A stretch of 64,000 bases of DNA. Origin: an uncultured Methylococcaceae bacterium. Lineage in GTDB: Bacteria > Pseudomonadota > Gammaproteobacteria > Methylococcales > Methylomonadaceae. Positions 1 through 11,981 of this stretch are shown here, piece after piece. The position numbers were made by a program, and so were the translations under genes. How positions within the stretch are numbered: position 1 is the stretch's first letter; every line of letters begins with the position of its first letter. The DNA is taken from positions 59,003 through 123,002 of the forward strand of contig CAJAWH010000067.1 in the NCBI GenBank assembly GCA_903945605.1. The letters run 5' to 3'. Under the pieces are notes generated by a model that worked only from the letters and a program-made list of their open reading frames with translations, made no database searches and was not told where the DNA came from.

Positions 1-1715
1 GGGAATTTGCCGTAACCTTGTCGGCGGCTGTTTTGGTGTCTTTAGTCATATCACTTACCGTAACCCCTATGCTATGTGCACGCTGGTTAGCATCCAAACC
101 CGCACCACCAGGCTATCTATCACGCAAAATAGAACAGTTTTTTGTCCGTCTGCATAATGGCTACCGGACCAGCTTACATTGGGCTTTGCGCCATGCACCG
201 CTAATGATGGTGCTGCTGTTTGCCTGCATTGGCCTGAATGTGTATTTATACAGTATTGTGCCTAAGGGTTTTTTCCCAATCCAAGATAACGGCAGGCTAA
301 TGGGTTCGTTACAGGCGGACCAGAGCATTTCCTTCTTGGCAATGCAAAAAAAACTACAGGATTTTGCCGATATTTTACAGACCGACCCTGACATAACCAC
401 CGTAGTGGGTTTTGCCGGTGGCGGACAAAACAGTAATGCCGGACGGATGTTTGCGGTGCTTAAGCCACCCGACCAACGCGATTCGTCGATAGACGACATT
501 ATGCAACGCTTGCGGCAACGCTTGGGTAAAGTGGCCGGTGCCACCCTGCTGATGCAGCCCACCCAAGATTTACGCATTGGTGGCAGGCTGTCACCCTCCC
601 TGTATGAATTTACCTTACAGGCAGATAAACTGGCTGACTTGCGCGAGTGGACCCCCAAAATTGTAGCTGCGTTGCAGCGTAACCCCGGATTGCTTGATGT
701 CAACACCGACCAACAAGACCGCGGCATGCAAGTGTCGTTGACCGTCGACAGGGAAAAAGCCGCCCGTTTTGGTGTAAGCCAAGGCACTATAGACACTGCC
801 TTATACAATGCTTTTGGGCAACGCCAAGTATCGGTCATTTACAACCCGCTCAACCAATACCATGTCATTATGGAATTGGCGCCGGAATATTGGCAAGACC
901 CGGAAATTTTAAAACAAATTTATGTCAGTGCCACTGGCAATAGCGCCAGTCAAATCCCCTTGTCGGCACTGGCCAGCTTTAAGCCAACCAATGCCCCGTT
1001 AACGGTCAACCATCAGGGGCAATTTGCCGCCGCCACCGTTGCTTTTAACCTAAAGCCAGGTGTGTCGTTATCGGATGCCACTGCGATCATCCAACAGACG
1101 CTACAAGAAATAGGCACGCCTTCTTCTGTACGGGGTGGTTTTCAAGGGGCCGCCAAAGCTTTCCAGCAATCATTGAACAATCAGCCTTGGTTGATCTTGG
1201 CGGCATTAGTGACCATTTATATTGTTTTGGGTGTGCTATACGAAAGCTACATCCACCCGTTAACCATCTTGTCAACCTTACCCTCCGCCGGTATGGGTGC
1301 TATTTTGGCACTACTGGTGTGCGGCATAGAATTTAGTATTATTGCCTTGATTGGGGTAATTTTGCTGATTGGCATCGTGAAAAAAAATGCCATTATGATG
1401 ATAGATTTTGCCCTGCAGGCTGAACGCGAGCAGGGCATGGGCAGCGAAGAGGCTATTTTTGCCGCTTGCCTGTTACGGTTTCGCCCCATCCTGATGACCA
1501 CCTTGGCAGCCCTGCTGGGCGCTTTGCCTTTGGCATTGGCGAGTGGTTACGGTGCAGAATTGCGCCAACCGTTAGGCATTTCTATTGTAGGTGGCTTGCT
1601 TGTCAGCCAGTTGCTGACCTTATACACCACGCCCGTGGTCTATTTGTACTTAGACCGCTTAAGCCTATATAGCCGCAACTTGTTCAACAAGGACAAAGCG
1701 GCGCGGCGGGTGTGA
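1..1715 (+). CDS. RND efflux transporter permease, C-terminal part (5' end outside window)
   Basis: The frame is open from base 3 and is already inside the protein (EFAVTLSAAVLVSLVISLTV, then TPMLCA), so there is no start here; the TTG at 18 is internal. About 571 residues remain of a family usually near 1,030. The segment around TPMLCARW is the transmembrane region before the second periplasmic loop of HAE-1/MdtB-MdtC type pumps. A large periplasmic domain follows, then the terminal membrane bundle (LIGVILLIGIVKKNAIMMID). These inner-membrane proteins export drugs or solutes by proton antiport with a membrane-fusion protein and outer-membrane channel, presumably encoded upstream. The 3' end overlaps the convergent tilS gene by 32 bp. 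Substrate cannot be told from sequence. Confidence 0.93.
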   Translation, partial: EFAVTLSAAVLVSLVISLTVTPMLCARWLASKPAPPGYLSRKIEQFFVRLHNGYRTSLHWALRHAPLMMVLLFACIGLNVYLYSIVPKGFFPIQDNGRLMGSLQADQSISFLAMQKKLQDFADILQTDPDITTVVGFAGGGQNSNAGRMFAVLKPPDQRDSSIDDIMQRLRQRLGKVAGATLLMQPTQDLRIGGRLSPSLYEFTLQADKLADLREWTPKIVAALQRNPGLLDVNTDQQDRGMQVSLTVDREKAARFGVSQGTIDTALYNAFGQRQVSVIYNPLNQYHVIMELAPEYWQDPEILKQIYVSATGNSASQIPLSALASFKPTNAPLTVNHQGQFAAATVAFNLKPGVSLSDATAIIQQTLQEIGTPSSVRGGFQGAAKAFQQSLNNQPWLILAALVTIYIVLGVLYESYIHPLTILSTLPSAGMGAILALLVCGIEFSIIALIGVILLIGIVKKNAIMMIDFALQAEREQGMGSEEAIFAACLLRFRPILMTTLAALLGALPLALASGYGAELRQPLGISIVGGLLVSQLLTLYTTPVVYLYLDRLSLYSRNLFNKDKAARRV

Positions 1716-3036
1716 CCAACAAACGGATACAATCGCCCTGTGCTTGGTAAAATTGGGCGCTAATCCATACAGTCCCCACCGCCGCCAATTCGCCATTAAC
1801 ATAGAGCAACGGCATCAGCGGCCTTTGCCAAGGCGGGATAGCCGCTTCTTGATAAAGTTTTTTTAGGCAATGGCTACCAGTACGCTTAGGCAGTGTGATT
1901 TTTTCTCCGCCACGTCGGAATTGTACTGCGATTTCGGCATGTTGCCAAACTGACCGCAAAATGCCCGATACTGCTGGCACGCCCTGTAAATAGCTGCCGT
2001 CCGGCAAAAGTAACGGAGCTTGCTTATCAGCCCAGGTTATTGCTGGCTGTGGCTGGTCTGATGGCTGCAATGGCCCCGCTTGAATAGGCAGGCAATAGAG
2101 TTTGTCCCGATAACGGCGCAAACAATGCCCTTGCCCTAACAATTGCGGATTGCCGCTGGCTTGTGCGTGGATGACTTCGGCAAAAATCCGTCCCATAAAA
2201 GCTTGCGAGGGCATTTTTAAATGCAAATGACCATACCAATGCCTAATCACCAAACGCTGTGCTTGCTCGGGTAACGCCAACAGCTGCGGGATGGACAATG
2301 CTTGTCGGGCTTCATCAAATACCGCCGCAAACTGCTGTCCGGCAATCACCGACAGCAATTGCCGCGCTTCTTGGCAATGGCCTGCCGAACGGGCAACGGT
2401 TTTATCCAGCGCGGGCCAGCGCTGTTTAAGCAATGGCACAATGCTATTACGCAAAAAATTGCGGTCGTAGGTATTGCTAAGATTGCTGGGGTCTTCCACC
2501 CATTGCAATTGATGGGCATGGGCATAATCCAGCACCGCTTGCTGGCTGGCATCCAGCAACGGCCGTAACAGCCAGCCAGCACCAAAGCCAATATGATCGG
2601 GCATCCCAGACAAACCTTGTAGGCCACTGCCACGAAACAATTGCAACAACACTGTTTCCAATTGGTCTTCCCGATGCTGGGCAAACATCAGCACATCGCC
2701 TGTACCCATCAGCGCACGAAAAGCCGCATAACGGGCATTCCGTGCCGCCTCTTCGGGGCTTTGCCCAAGCTCGGCGCGGGCATTGACCGGAATGGCCATA
2801 AAGGCCACGCCTAATGCTTCGGCAGTACGCTGGCAATGCACCGCCCAATCATCAGCCACCGCTTGCAGCCCATGATGGATATACACTGCGGTGACCCGTG
2901 GGCGCAGTTCCGGCAAGGCCGCACAAAGGTGCAACAACACATGTGAATCCACGCCCCCGCTATAACCAATAACAATACGCCTGACAGGCGCAAACAGTTG
3001 GAGTGCTTCAACAATGCATTGCGGCTTGATGTCCAT
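1684..3036 (-). CDS. tilS: tRNA(Ile)-lysidine synthase TilS
   Basis: 450 aa, normal length for the long (E. coli-like) form. TilS uses ATP to join lysine to C34 of the AUA-reading tRNA-Ile, so that it reads AUA and not AUG. The PP-loop SGGVDS is at residues 26-31, and the N-terminal N-type ATP-pyrophosphatase domain covers roughly residues 15-205. The middle and C-terminal parts match the tRNA-binding TilS domains, with the TLPKRTGSHCLKKLYQE stretch and WQRPLMPLLY near the end. It is alone on the minus strand and convergent with the RND gene, whose last 32 bp it overlaps. The start ATG at 3036 is followed closely by the expected N-terminus. Confidence 0.96.
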   Translation of the reverse strand: MDIKPQCIVEALQLFAPVRRIVIGYSGGVDSHVLLHLCAALPELRPRVTAVYIHHGLQAVADDWAVHCQRTAEALGVAFMAIPVNARAELGQSPEEAARNARYAAFRALMGTGDVLMFAQHREDQLETVLLQLFRGSGLQGLSGMPDHIGFGAGWLLRPLLDASQQAVLDYAHAHQLQWVEDPSNLSNTYDRNFLRNSIVPLLKQRWPALDKTVARSAGHCQEARQLLSVIAGQQFAAVFDEARQALSIPQLLALPEQAQRLVIRHWYGHLHLKMPSQAFMGRIFAEVIHAQASGNPQLLGQGHCLRRYRDKLYCLPIQAGPLQPSDQPQPAITWADKQAPLLLPDGSYLQGVPAVSGILRSVWQHAEIAVQFRRGGEKITLPKRTGSHCLKKLYQEAAIPPWQRPLMPLLYVNGELAAVGTVWISAQFYQAQGDCIRLLVTPAAPLCPC

Positions 3037-3248
3037 GGGGTTATGGGGAGTTATGGGGGATTACCGCCAAGCGGCCTAGCAACGTGTCGATACGGAAAAA
3101 ATGCGTTAAGTAGTTAACCAAAATTAAAACAGCCGCCAACGCTACTTTTGCTTTAAATCTTCCGTAAATGCTTTGCGTGTCATCAAAGAATCCCCGCATA
3201 GCAGCAGATTTTCGTTTCAACAGAGAATCCCTTTACCAACATCCTCCA
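3037..3248. other. Intergenic region with a possible IS3-type OrfA remnant
   Basis: These 212 bases between proB and tilS hold no intact gene. On the minus strand from 3183 a short reading frame begins MTRKAFTEDLKQK and stops. Shifting by one base continues it as KAKVALAAV, which together resemble the first residues of IS3-family OrfA proteins (FKAKVALEA type). Nothing transposase-like continues past about 3131. The rest shows no recognisable element. Confidence 0.4.
3131..3183 (-). pseudogene. Possible N-terminal remnant of an IS3-family OrfA transposase
   Basis: ATG at 3183 opens MTRKAFTEDL; a one-base deletion near the TTTAAAG at about 3151-3157 shifts the frame, after which KAKVALAAV is read. 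The combined string looks like the start of IS3-group OrfA proteins, which carry an N-terminal helix-turn-helix. Only about 18 residues are recognisable and no terminal inverted repeats were found, so the call rests on a short match and could be chance. Confidence 0.33.
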
Positions 3249-5397
<2,149 letters not shown>

Positions 5398-5427
5398 TTA
5401 CACCCTACAAAAAACCGGATTGTAAAA

Positions 5428-5465
5428 ACAAAAAAAGCCCCGCCATGCAAACAGCGGAGCTTTTT
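5428..5465 (-). terminator. Rho-independent terminator between rpmA and obg
   Basis: Read on the minus strand, an 11-bp stem (AAAAGCTCCGC pairing with GCGGGGCTTTT, one G-U pair) is followed by a run of T. It lies downstream of rpmA and upstream of obg, and probably attenuates transcription from rplU-rpmA into obg-proB. The A-run on the other side would also allow it to work on the plus strand. Confidence 0.75.
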
Positions 5466-5607
5466 GGAGAATCGTAAATTTTCGCGCCTTTATGCCATTA
5501 ACTGGCGCAACTAATTGGCACTATCAGAGCAACGGACAGGCGTGTTAAGGATGTTCAGCCATTACAAAAGCACACATCCAAAGCATCAGTCCTCATTCAT
5601 TAATGCC

Positions 5608-5865
5608 TTAAGCGGCAACAATGCTGATAAATTTACGGCCTTTAGGGCCTTTAACATGGAACAGCACCTGACCTTCTGCTGTTGCAAACAAGGTATGGTC
5701 TTTACCCATACCAACATTGTCACCCGCATGAAATTGGGTGCCACGTTGACGGACAATAATGCTGCCAGCGGTGATAGTTTGTCCACCGTAGGCTTTTACA
5801 CCCAAGCGTTGTGCATTAGAATCGCGACCGTTGCGGGTACTACCGCCTGCTTTCTTATGAGCCAT
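5608..5865 (-). CDS. rpmA: 50S ribosomal protein L27
   Basis: 85 aa, typical length. The N-terminus [20 protein letters not shown] is the hallmark of L27, whose tail reaches the peptidyl-transferase centre. The start has no Firmicute-type cleaved extension. It lies 15 bp downstream of rplU on the same strand, the standard arrangement, and is followed by a terminator. Confidence 0.98.
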   Translation of the reverse strand: MAHKKAGGSTRNGRDSNAQRLGVKAYGGQTITAGSIIVRQRGTQFHAGDNVGMGKDHTLFATAEGQVLFHVKGPKGRKFISIVAA

Positions 5866-5880
5866 TGTATCCTCTTTAAA

Positions 5881-6192
5881 TTAGACAGAAATACCAGTGA
5901 TCTGGACTTCTGTGTAGTATTGGCGATGCCCCATTTGTTTCATGTGGTGTTTACGCCGTCTGAATTTAATGATTTTGATTTTGTCGTGGCGGCCTTGCGA
6001 CAAAACAGTAGCTGTCACTTTACCACCTTCGACCAGTGGTGCACCGATTTTGATATCATCGTCAGTTTGAACCATCAACACTTTGTCAAACTCAACGCTG
6101 TCGCCGATGCCCAGCTCCAGTTTTTCTATTTTTAAATAAGTACCTTCTTGAACGCGGTACTGTTTACCACCTGTTTGAATTACCGCATACAT
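5881..6192 (-). CDS. rplU: 50S ribosomal protein L21
   Basis: 103 aa from the ATG at 6192, starting [17 protein letters not shown], the conserved L21 N-terminus; an in-frame ATG at 6213 would add seven residues (MLDGASP) that the family lacks. L21 binds 23S rRNA in the 50S subunit. The basic [16 protein letters not shown] stretch is the RNA-binding part. It is the first gene of the rplU-rpmA-(terminator)-obg-proB run. The 150 bp upstream, shared with the end of speD, should hold its promoter. Confidence 0.98.
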   Translation of the reverse strand: MYAVIQTGGKQYRVQEGTYLKIEKLELGIGDSVEFDKVLMVQTDDDIKIGAPLVEGGKVTATVLSQGRHDKIKIIKFRRRKHHMKQMGHRQYYTEVQITGISV

Positions 6193-6344
6193 CGGCGAAG
6201 CTCCATCAAGCAAAATCTGTTGTTAGTAAACAGAGCATTGTATTTTTATTAGGATATTTAGTCAAATACAATTTCATTACGGGACTGCAACCCCACTTGG
6301 CACACACCGGTCGGTGCGCTGCCAGCAGAACCGGCACCATCGGC

Positions 6345-7154
6345 TCAGCCACCGTCAACTTTCAATTTTTTGCGGCGATAATTGTGGCCATAAAAAATTT
6401 CGGTGACTTCTTTGCGGAGTTTCTTTTCAATGTCCGCTTTTTGGCTATCGTTCAAATTGCTTTCTTTTTCGAACAGATAGTTTTCCAGTTCGGTTTCCTT
6501 CAGCATCATTTTGGTGTGAAAAATGTTTTCTTGGTAAACATTCACATCAATCATTTGATAGCTTTCTTTAGTGTCCCGAGCGATATAGTCTTGTATCGAC
6601 GTGATGTTATGGTCGATATAATGTTTTTTGCCGGAAATGTCACGGGTGAAGCCACGCACCTTGTAATCCATGGTCACCACGTCCGATTCAAAACTATGGA
6701 TCAGGTAATTCAATGCCTTAAGCGGGGAAATACGACCGCAGGTGGACACGTCAATATCGGCGCGAAAGGTGCTGATGCCATTGTCAGGATGGCTTTCAGG
6801 GTAGGTGTGCACGGTGATATGGCTTTTGTCCAGATGCGCCAGCACGGTGTCAGGCAACGGGCCGGGCGATTGGCTGTTCATACTGGACGGCGGAGCGACA
6901 TCACCTTCAGAAATCAGCATGGTGACGCTGGCCCCTTGCGGGTCATAGTCCTGAAGGGCAATGTTCAGAATCTGTGCGCCTATAATTTCCGCCACATCCT
7001 TTAATATCTGGGTCAAGCGGTCAGCGTTGTAGGCTTCGTCAATGTATTCAATATAGGCTTGCTGCTGCTCAGCAGGCGCGTAGCAAATATCGTAAATATT
7101 GAAGCTCAGCGATTTGGTTAAATTATTAAAACCGTGTAGTTGCAATTTGTTCAA
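6345..7154 (-). CDS. speD: S-adenosylmethionine decarboxylase proenzyme SpeD
   Basis: 269 aa, the length of the E. coli-type (class 1A) enzyme. It makes decarboxylated AdoMet, the aminopropyl donor for spermidine. The proenzyme cuts itself between Lys110 and Ser111 ([13 protein letters not shown]), turning Ser111 into the pyruvoyl cofactor; the [13 protein letters not shown] motif is also conserved. No spermidine synthase gene is visible in the window. An OsmC-like gene lies 4 bp upstream on the same strand, so the two are probably cotranscribed. Confidence 0.96.
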   Translation of the reverse strand: MNKLQLHGFNNLTKSLSFNIYDICYAPAEQQQAYIEYIDEAYNADRLTQILKDVAEIIGAQILNIALQDYDPQGASVTMLISEGDVAPPSSMNSQSPGPLPDTVLAHLDKSHITVHTYPESHPDNGISTFRADIDVSTCGRISPLKALNYLIHSFESDVVTMDYKVRGFTRDISGKKHYIDHNITSIQDYIARDTKESYQMIDVNVYQENIFHTKMMLKETELENYLFEKESNLNDSQKADIEKKLRKEVTEIFYGHNYRRKKLKVDGG

Positions 7155-7158
7155 GACC

Positions 7159-7575
7159 TCAAACCTCGATTACTTCATAGTCATGGGTAATATCGACCGA
7201 CTTACCCAGCATAATAGTAGCAGAACAATATTTTTCTGCCGACAATTCCACCGCCCTTTTAACCGCCGGCTCTTTCAGGCCATGACCACTGACGATAAAA
7301 TGCAAATGGATTTTGCTAAAAACACTAGGAATGGCATCAACCCGTTGCGCACTCAGCTCAACCTTACAAGTGACAATATCATTCCTGCCTTTTTGCAGGA
7401 TTTGCACCACATCAAAACAGGAACATCCACCCACGCCCAACAGAATCATTTCCATCGGGCGGACACCCATATTGCGGCCGCCGTGGTCAGGAGGGCCGTC
7501 CATTACGACCGTATGACCACTATCCGACTCGCCGACAAACATCATGTCGCCAATCCATTTGACTGTTGCTTGCAT
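7159..7575 (-). CDS. OsmC family protein (YhfA-like)
   Basis: 138 aa. OsmC-fold proteins are small homodimers; many reduce organic hydroperoxides with two cysteines. Here Cys51/Cys53 ([12 protein letters not shown]) and Cys117 (SAEKYCSAT) sit where the family has its redox cysteines. The [15 protein letters not shown] stretch and size fit the YhfA subgroup, whose function is less clear than that of OsmC or Ohr. It lies 4 bp upstream of speD on the same strand. A link to polyamine metabolism is only a guess from position. Confidence 0.85.
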   Translation of the reverse strand: MQATVKWIGDMMFVGESDSGHTVVMDGPPDHGGRNMGVRPMEMILLGVGGCSCFDVVQILQKGRNDIVTCKVELSAQRVDAIPSVFSKIHLHFIVSGHGLKEPAVKRAVELSAEKYCSATIMLGKSVDITHDYEVIEV

Positions 7576-7958
7576 TGATAGCCCTCCAGTTAAAAAAAGA
7601 CGAATAGCTTAACATATAAATGAAAAACAACTGCATTTTCAGCCTTGCCAAAATACCGCCGCCACAGCAACATCCAACCAGCCAAAGCCTAAGTAAACGC
7701 CCGTATCAGGCCAGTCACGGCAACAATACGCCAGCCATTTGACCGCCATTAAAGCATTGTGCCTGACCGTCACTAAAACTGATGCATTGCTTGCCGTCAT
7801 TTGTATATACTATGTGCAACGCTATTTTACCCTGATCATTCTATTAGCTACTGTTTCCCGGGATTACGGCATCCTGCCAAACCCCCATACTGATCACATT
7901 CTCTCTTAAAATCATGGTGTTTGAATACCCCCTCACGCCCGCCCCAACAGGATCACTC
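7576..7958. other. Intergenic region upstream of aceE
   Basis: These 383 bases separate the divergent osmC-like gene and aceE and hold no convincing gene. The aceE side must contain the operon promoter; TATACT at 7806-7811 is a fair -10 element, with a poor -35 (TGCATT, 7783-7788) 17 bp before it. An AGGA ribosome-binding site is at 7949-7952. No clear PdhR-type operator was recognised. Confidence 0.5.
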
Positions 7959-10637
7959 ATGACTAACAGCTTAACTTCAGAAATTACCGGACAAAATGAC
8001 ATTGATCCTTCAGAAACGGAAGAATGGATTGAGTCGTTGCAAGCCGTTTTGGAACGGGATGGCAGTGAACGCGCCCATTTTTTGATTGAACGGCTGGTCG
8101 CCGTCACTCGTCAAGCCGGGTTCGACATGCCCTTCAGCGCCAACACCGCTTACCTGAACACCATTCCGGTGAGCAAACAGGCGCAATTCCCGGGCGATGC
8201 CACCATCGAACAAAAAATCCGTTCTTATGTGCGCTGGAATGCCATGATGATGGTGCTAAGGGCCAACAAACACACCAATGTGGGCGGGCATATTGCCAGC
8301 TTCGCCTCTGCCGCAACCCTCTATGATGTCGGTTACAACCATTTCTGGCGTGCCGCATCGGAAGATCATGATGGTGATTTGATCTTCACCCAAGGCCATT
8401 TGACCCCGGGCGATTATGCGCGGGCGTTCTTGTTAGGCCGTTTAAGCCTGGAACAAATGGACAATTTCCGCCAAGAAGTCAATGGCAATGGCCTGTCTTC
8501 TTACCCACACCCGTGGCTGATGCAAGATTTTTGGCAATTCCCCACCGTATCAATGGGGCTGGGGCCAATCATGGCCATTTACCAAGCCCGCTTTATGCGC
8601 TACCTGCAAGACCGTGGTTTTGCCGACACCACCAGCCGCAAGGTCTGGAGCTTTTTGGGCGATGGTGAAACCGATGAGCCTGAATCATTAGGTGCCATTG
8701 GCTTGGCTGGCAGGGAAAAATTGGATAACCTGATTTTTGTGGTCAATTGCAATTTACAACGCCTGGACGGCCCGGTGCGCGGTAACGGCAAAATCATCCA
8801 AGAGCTGGAAAGCGAATTCCGTGGTGCCGGTTGGAACGTGATTAAGCTGATTTGGGGACAAGGTTGGGACAGGCTGCTGGCCCGTGATGCCCATGGTTTG
8901 TTGGCGGCACGGATGATGGCGTGTGTCGATGGCGATTTCCAAACCTTTAAGGCTAAAGATGGCGCTTATGTGCGCGAACATTTCTTCAACTCCCCAGAAT
9001 TGAAAGCCATGGTTGCCGACTGGTCCGACCGTGACATTTGGGAACTCAACCGTGGTGGTCATGACCCCGCCAAAGTGTTCGCCGCCTTCCACGCAGCCGT
9101 TAACCACCAAGGCCAACCTACCGTTATCCTTGCCAAAACCATCAAAGGTTACGGCATGGGCGAGTCTGGGCAGGCACAGAACATCACCCACCAACAAAAG
9201 AAAATGAGCGATGTCTCATTGAGCCGTTTCCGTGACCGCTACGACCTGCCCGTGTCCGACGAGCAACTGCATGACCTGCCCTATCTGACCTTCCCCGAAG
9301 GTTCTAAGGAGCTGGCCTATATGCAAGCCCGCCGCAGCGCACTGGGCGGGCACTTGCCAGCCAGACGGGCAAAATCTTATGCACTCGATGTACCCACCTT
9401 AATCGACTTTAAACCGTTGTTGGAAGCCAGTGGCGAAGGCAGGGAAATATCCACCACCATGGCTTTCGTCCGCTTGCTCAATATCTTAGTGAAGGACAAA
9501 AACATCGGGCGGCGCATTGTGCCGATTGTGCCGGATGAATCGCGTACCTTTGGCATGGAAGGCATGTTCCGGCAATTGGGCATTTGGTCGCAAGTCGGCC
9601 AGCTGTATACTCCCCAAGATGCCGACCAATTGATGTTTTACAAAGAAGACAAGCACGGGCAGGTATTGCAGGAAGGTATCAACGAGGCGGGCGGGCTGTG
9701 TGACTGGATTGCCGCCGGCACCTCCTATTCAACCCACAATGTGCCGATGATACCGTTCTTTATCTATTACTCCATGTTTGGTTTCCAACGCGTGGGCGAT
9801 TTGATTTGGGCGGCTGCTGACCAACGCACCCGTGGCTTTTTGATGGGCGGCACAGCAGGCCGCACCACCCTGAACGGTGAAGGCTTGCAACATGAAGATG
9901 GTCATAGCCATATCATGTCCGCCACCGTACCCAACTGTGTCTCTTACGACCCAACCTATGCTTATGAGTTGGCGGTGATTATCCAAGATGGCCTGCGACG
10001 GATGTATGTCGAACAGGAAGATATTTTTTACTATATCACCGTGATGAATGAAAACTACCCGCATCCCGCCATGCCTAAAGGGGCTGAGCTGGACATACTG
10101 AAAGGCATGTACTGTTTCCGCCAAGCTGAAGCGAGCCGCGCCCCTCGTGTGCAATTGCTGGGTTCCGGGGTTATTTTCAGGGAAGTGGAATTTGCCGCCG
10201 ACTTGCTTAAAAACGATTGGGGCGTGGAAGCCGATTTGTGGAGCTGCACCAGCTTTACCGAGCTGGCCCGTGACGGTCAACATTGCGAACGCTGGAATCG
10301 GCTACACCCGACCGATACCGCCAAAAAACCGCATGTCAGCCACTGCCTTGCCAATGCGGAGGGGCCTATTATCGCCGCAACCGACTATACCCGTGCCTTT
10401 GCCGAGCAAATACGTCCGTTCCTGTCCGCACCGTATACCGTATTGGGTACCGATGGCTTTGGACGTTCCGATACCCGCGAAAATTTACGCAAGTTCTTTG
10501 AGGTGGACCGTTTCCAAATAACCATCGCGGCATTGAAGAGCTTGGCAGATTTAGGGCAATTCGAAACCGGCAAAGTGGCTATTGCCATCGCCAAATACGG
10601 CATCAACCCCGACGCTACCGCCCCTTGGTTAATCTAA
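7959..10637 (+). CDS. aceE: Pyruvate dehydrogenase E1 component (homodimeric)
   Basis: 892 aa, close to E. coli AceE (887). The ATG at 7959 is preferred over the in-frame ATG at 7914 because AGGA stands 6 bases before it. E1 uses thiamine diphosphate to decarboxylate pyruvate and acetylates the lipoyl group of E2. The cofactor motif runs from GDGETDEPE (residues 234-242) to NCNLQ (263-267), and YGMGESGQ and PDESRTFGMEGMFRQ are also typical. It heads aceE-aceF-lpdA, ending 14 bp before aceF. In RuMP organisms this complex feeds acetyl-CoA from assimilated carbon to biosynthesis. Confidence 0.98.
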   Translation: MTNSLTSEITGQNDIDPSETEEWIESLQAVLERDGSERAHFLIERLVAVTRQAGFDMPFSANTAYLNTIPVSKQAQFPGDATIEQKIRSYVRWNAMMMVLRANKHTNVGGHIASFASAATLYDVGYNHFWRAASEDHDGDLIFTQGHLTPGDYARAFLLGRLSLEQMDNFRQEVNGNGLSSYPHPWLMQDFWQFPTVSMGLGPIMAIYQARFMRYLQDRGFADTTSRKVWSFLGDGETDEPESLGAIGLAGREKLDNLIFVVNCNLQRLDGPVRGNGKIIQELESEFRGAGWNVIKLIWGQGWDRLLARDAHGLLAARMMACVDGDFQTFKAKDGAYVREHFFNSPELKAMVADWSDRDIWELNRGGHDPAKVFAAFHAAVNHQGQPTVILAKTIKGYGMGESGQAQNITHQQKKMSDVSLSRFRDRYDLPVSDEQLHDLPYLTFPEGSKELAYMQARRSALGGHLPARRAKSYALDVPTLIDFKPLLEASGEGREISTTMAFVRLLNILVKDKNIGRRIVPIVPDESRTFGMEGMFRQLGIWSQVGQLYTPQDADQLMFYKEDKHGQVLQEGINEAGGLCDWIAAGTSYSTHNVPMIPFFIYYSMFGFQRVGDLIWAAADQRTRGFLMGGTAGRTTLNGEGLQHEDGHSHIMSATVPNCVSYDPTYAYELAVIIQDGLRRMYVEQEDIFYYITVMNENYPHPAMPKGAELDILKGMYCFRQAEASRAPRVQLLGSGVIFREVEFAADLLKNDWGVEADLWSCTSFTELARDGQHCERWNRLHPTDTAKKPHVSHCLANAEGPIIAATDYTRAFAEQIRPFLSAPYTVLGTDGFGRSDTRENLRKFFEVDRFQITIAALKSLADLGQFETGKVAIAIAKYGINPDATAPWLI

Positions 10638-10651
10638 CGGAAAAATGGACA

Positions 10652-11962
10652 ATGACTACATTAATCGAAATTAAAGTTCCTGACGTTGGCAATGTTGCCG
10701 AAATTGATGTTGTAGAAGTGTTCATCCAAGCGGGTGATTCGGTTGAACTGGAACAAACTATTGCCGCCTTGGAAACAGATAAGGCCAGTATGGAGCTGCC
10801 TTCCAGTGTGGCGGGGACTATTGCCCAAGTCTTTATCAAACCCGGTGACAAGGTTTCCGAAGGCACACTGGTTGCCACCATAACACCCAGCACAACCGCT
10901 GCTGCCAGCATCCCGTCGGCCCCGGCAGCACCCGTGCCGACGGCTCCAGCCGCAGTTATTCCAGCGGCTACGGTTGCCGAGGCGATAGCAGAACCCGCCA
11001 AACCAGCCTCGCCACAACCCCTGCCCGCAGCCGTAGCAACTACGGCTGCAACGGCGAAAGAAAAAGCCCATGCCTCGCCATCAGTAAGGCTGTTTGCAAG
11101 GGAGTTGGGCGTTGATATCCACGCCATCAGCACCGGCACGGGGCGTAAAAACCGCATCCTTAAAGAAGATGTCAAAAACTTTGTCAAAAAAGTCATGACC
11201 GAAGGCACGGCATCCTCCGGTACAGTGGGCATTCCACCAATACCGGCGGTGGATTTCTCGCAATTTGGTGCAACAGAGACCTTAAAGCTTAGCAAGATCA
11301 AACGCCTGACCGGACAAAACTTAAGCCGTGTCTGGCTTAACCTGCCCTTGGTGACCTATCACGAAGAAGCGGACATCACTGAAATGGAAGCGTTCCGCAA
11401 TGCCTTGAATGCTGAAAAGGGCAAAGATGAAATAAAGCTCACCGCCTTATTATTTATCTTAAAGGCCATGGTTGCCGCTATGAAGCAATTTCCCAGCTTC
11501 AATGCCTCGCTATCCAGTGACGGCGAAAACCTGATCCTGAAAAAATATTTTAACGTAGGTATTGCCGTTGACACACCAAATGGCTTGGTCGTGCCAGTGC
11601 TGCGTGATGTGGATAAAAAATCCATCAGCGACTTATCATTGGAATTGGCAGAAAAAAGTGCCAAAGCACGGCAAGGCAAACTGATGCCCGCCGATATGCA
11701 AGGCGGCTGCATCACCATCTCCAGTTTGGGCGGGATTGGCGGCACAGCATTCACACCGATTGTCAATGCCCCCGAAGTGGCCATACTGGGCATTACCCGT
11801 GCCAAAATGCAACCGGTTTGGAATGGTAAAGAATTTATACCGCGCTTAATGTTGCCACTGGATTTGACTTACGACCATCGCGTTATTGATGGTGCCGAAG
11901 GCGCCCGTTTTATGGCAACCCTAAAAGCCTATTTGGCTGATATACGCCGTCTGTTACTTTAA
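10652..11962 (+). CDS. aceF: Dihydrolipoamide acetyltransferase (PDH E2)
   Basis: 436 aa from ATG 10652 (MTTLIEIKVPDVG); an in-frame upstream start at 10625 would lie inside aceE. E2 is the core of the PDH complex and moves the acetyl group from lipoyl to CoA. There is one lipoyl domain (residues 1-75, lipoyl Lys44 in LETDKASMELP), an Ala/Pro-rich linker, the E3-binding domain (142-178, SPSVRLFARELGVDI), and the catalytic domain ending in DHRVIDG (His409). E. coli E2 has three lipoyl domains. It lies 14 bp after aceE and 19 bp before lpdA. Confidence 0.97.
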   Translation: MTTLIEIKVPDVGNVAEIDVVEVFIQAGDSVELEQTIAALETDKASMELPSSVAGTIAQVFIKPGDKVSEGTLVATITPSTTAAASIPSAPAAPVPTAPAAVIPAATVAEAIAEPAKPASPQPLPAAVATTAATAKEKAHASPSVRLFARELGVDIHAISTGTGRKNRILKEDVKNFVKKVMTEGTASSGTVGIPPIPAVDFSQFGATETLKLSKIKRLTGQNLSRVWLNLPLVTYHEEADITEMEAFRNALNAEKGKDEIKLTALLFILKAMVAAMKQFPSFNASLSSDGENLILKKYFNVGIAVDTPNGLVVPVLRDVDKKSISDLSLELAEKSAKARQGKLMPADMQGGCITISSLGGIGGTAFTPIVNAPEVAILGITRAKMQPVWNGKEFIPRLMLPLDLTYDHRVIDGAEGARFMATLKAYLADIRRLLL

Positions 11963-11981
11963 TTTACATAAGGATTTTCAA

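Noticed and set aside
5515..6135. Plus-strand frame of 206 residues over rpmA and rplU
   Set aside because: It is antisense to two certain ribosomal-protein genes.
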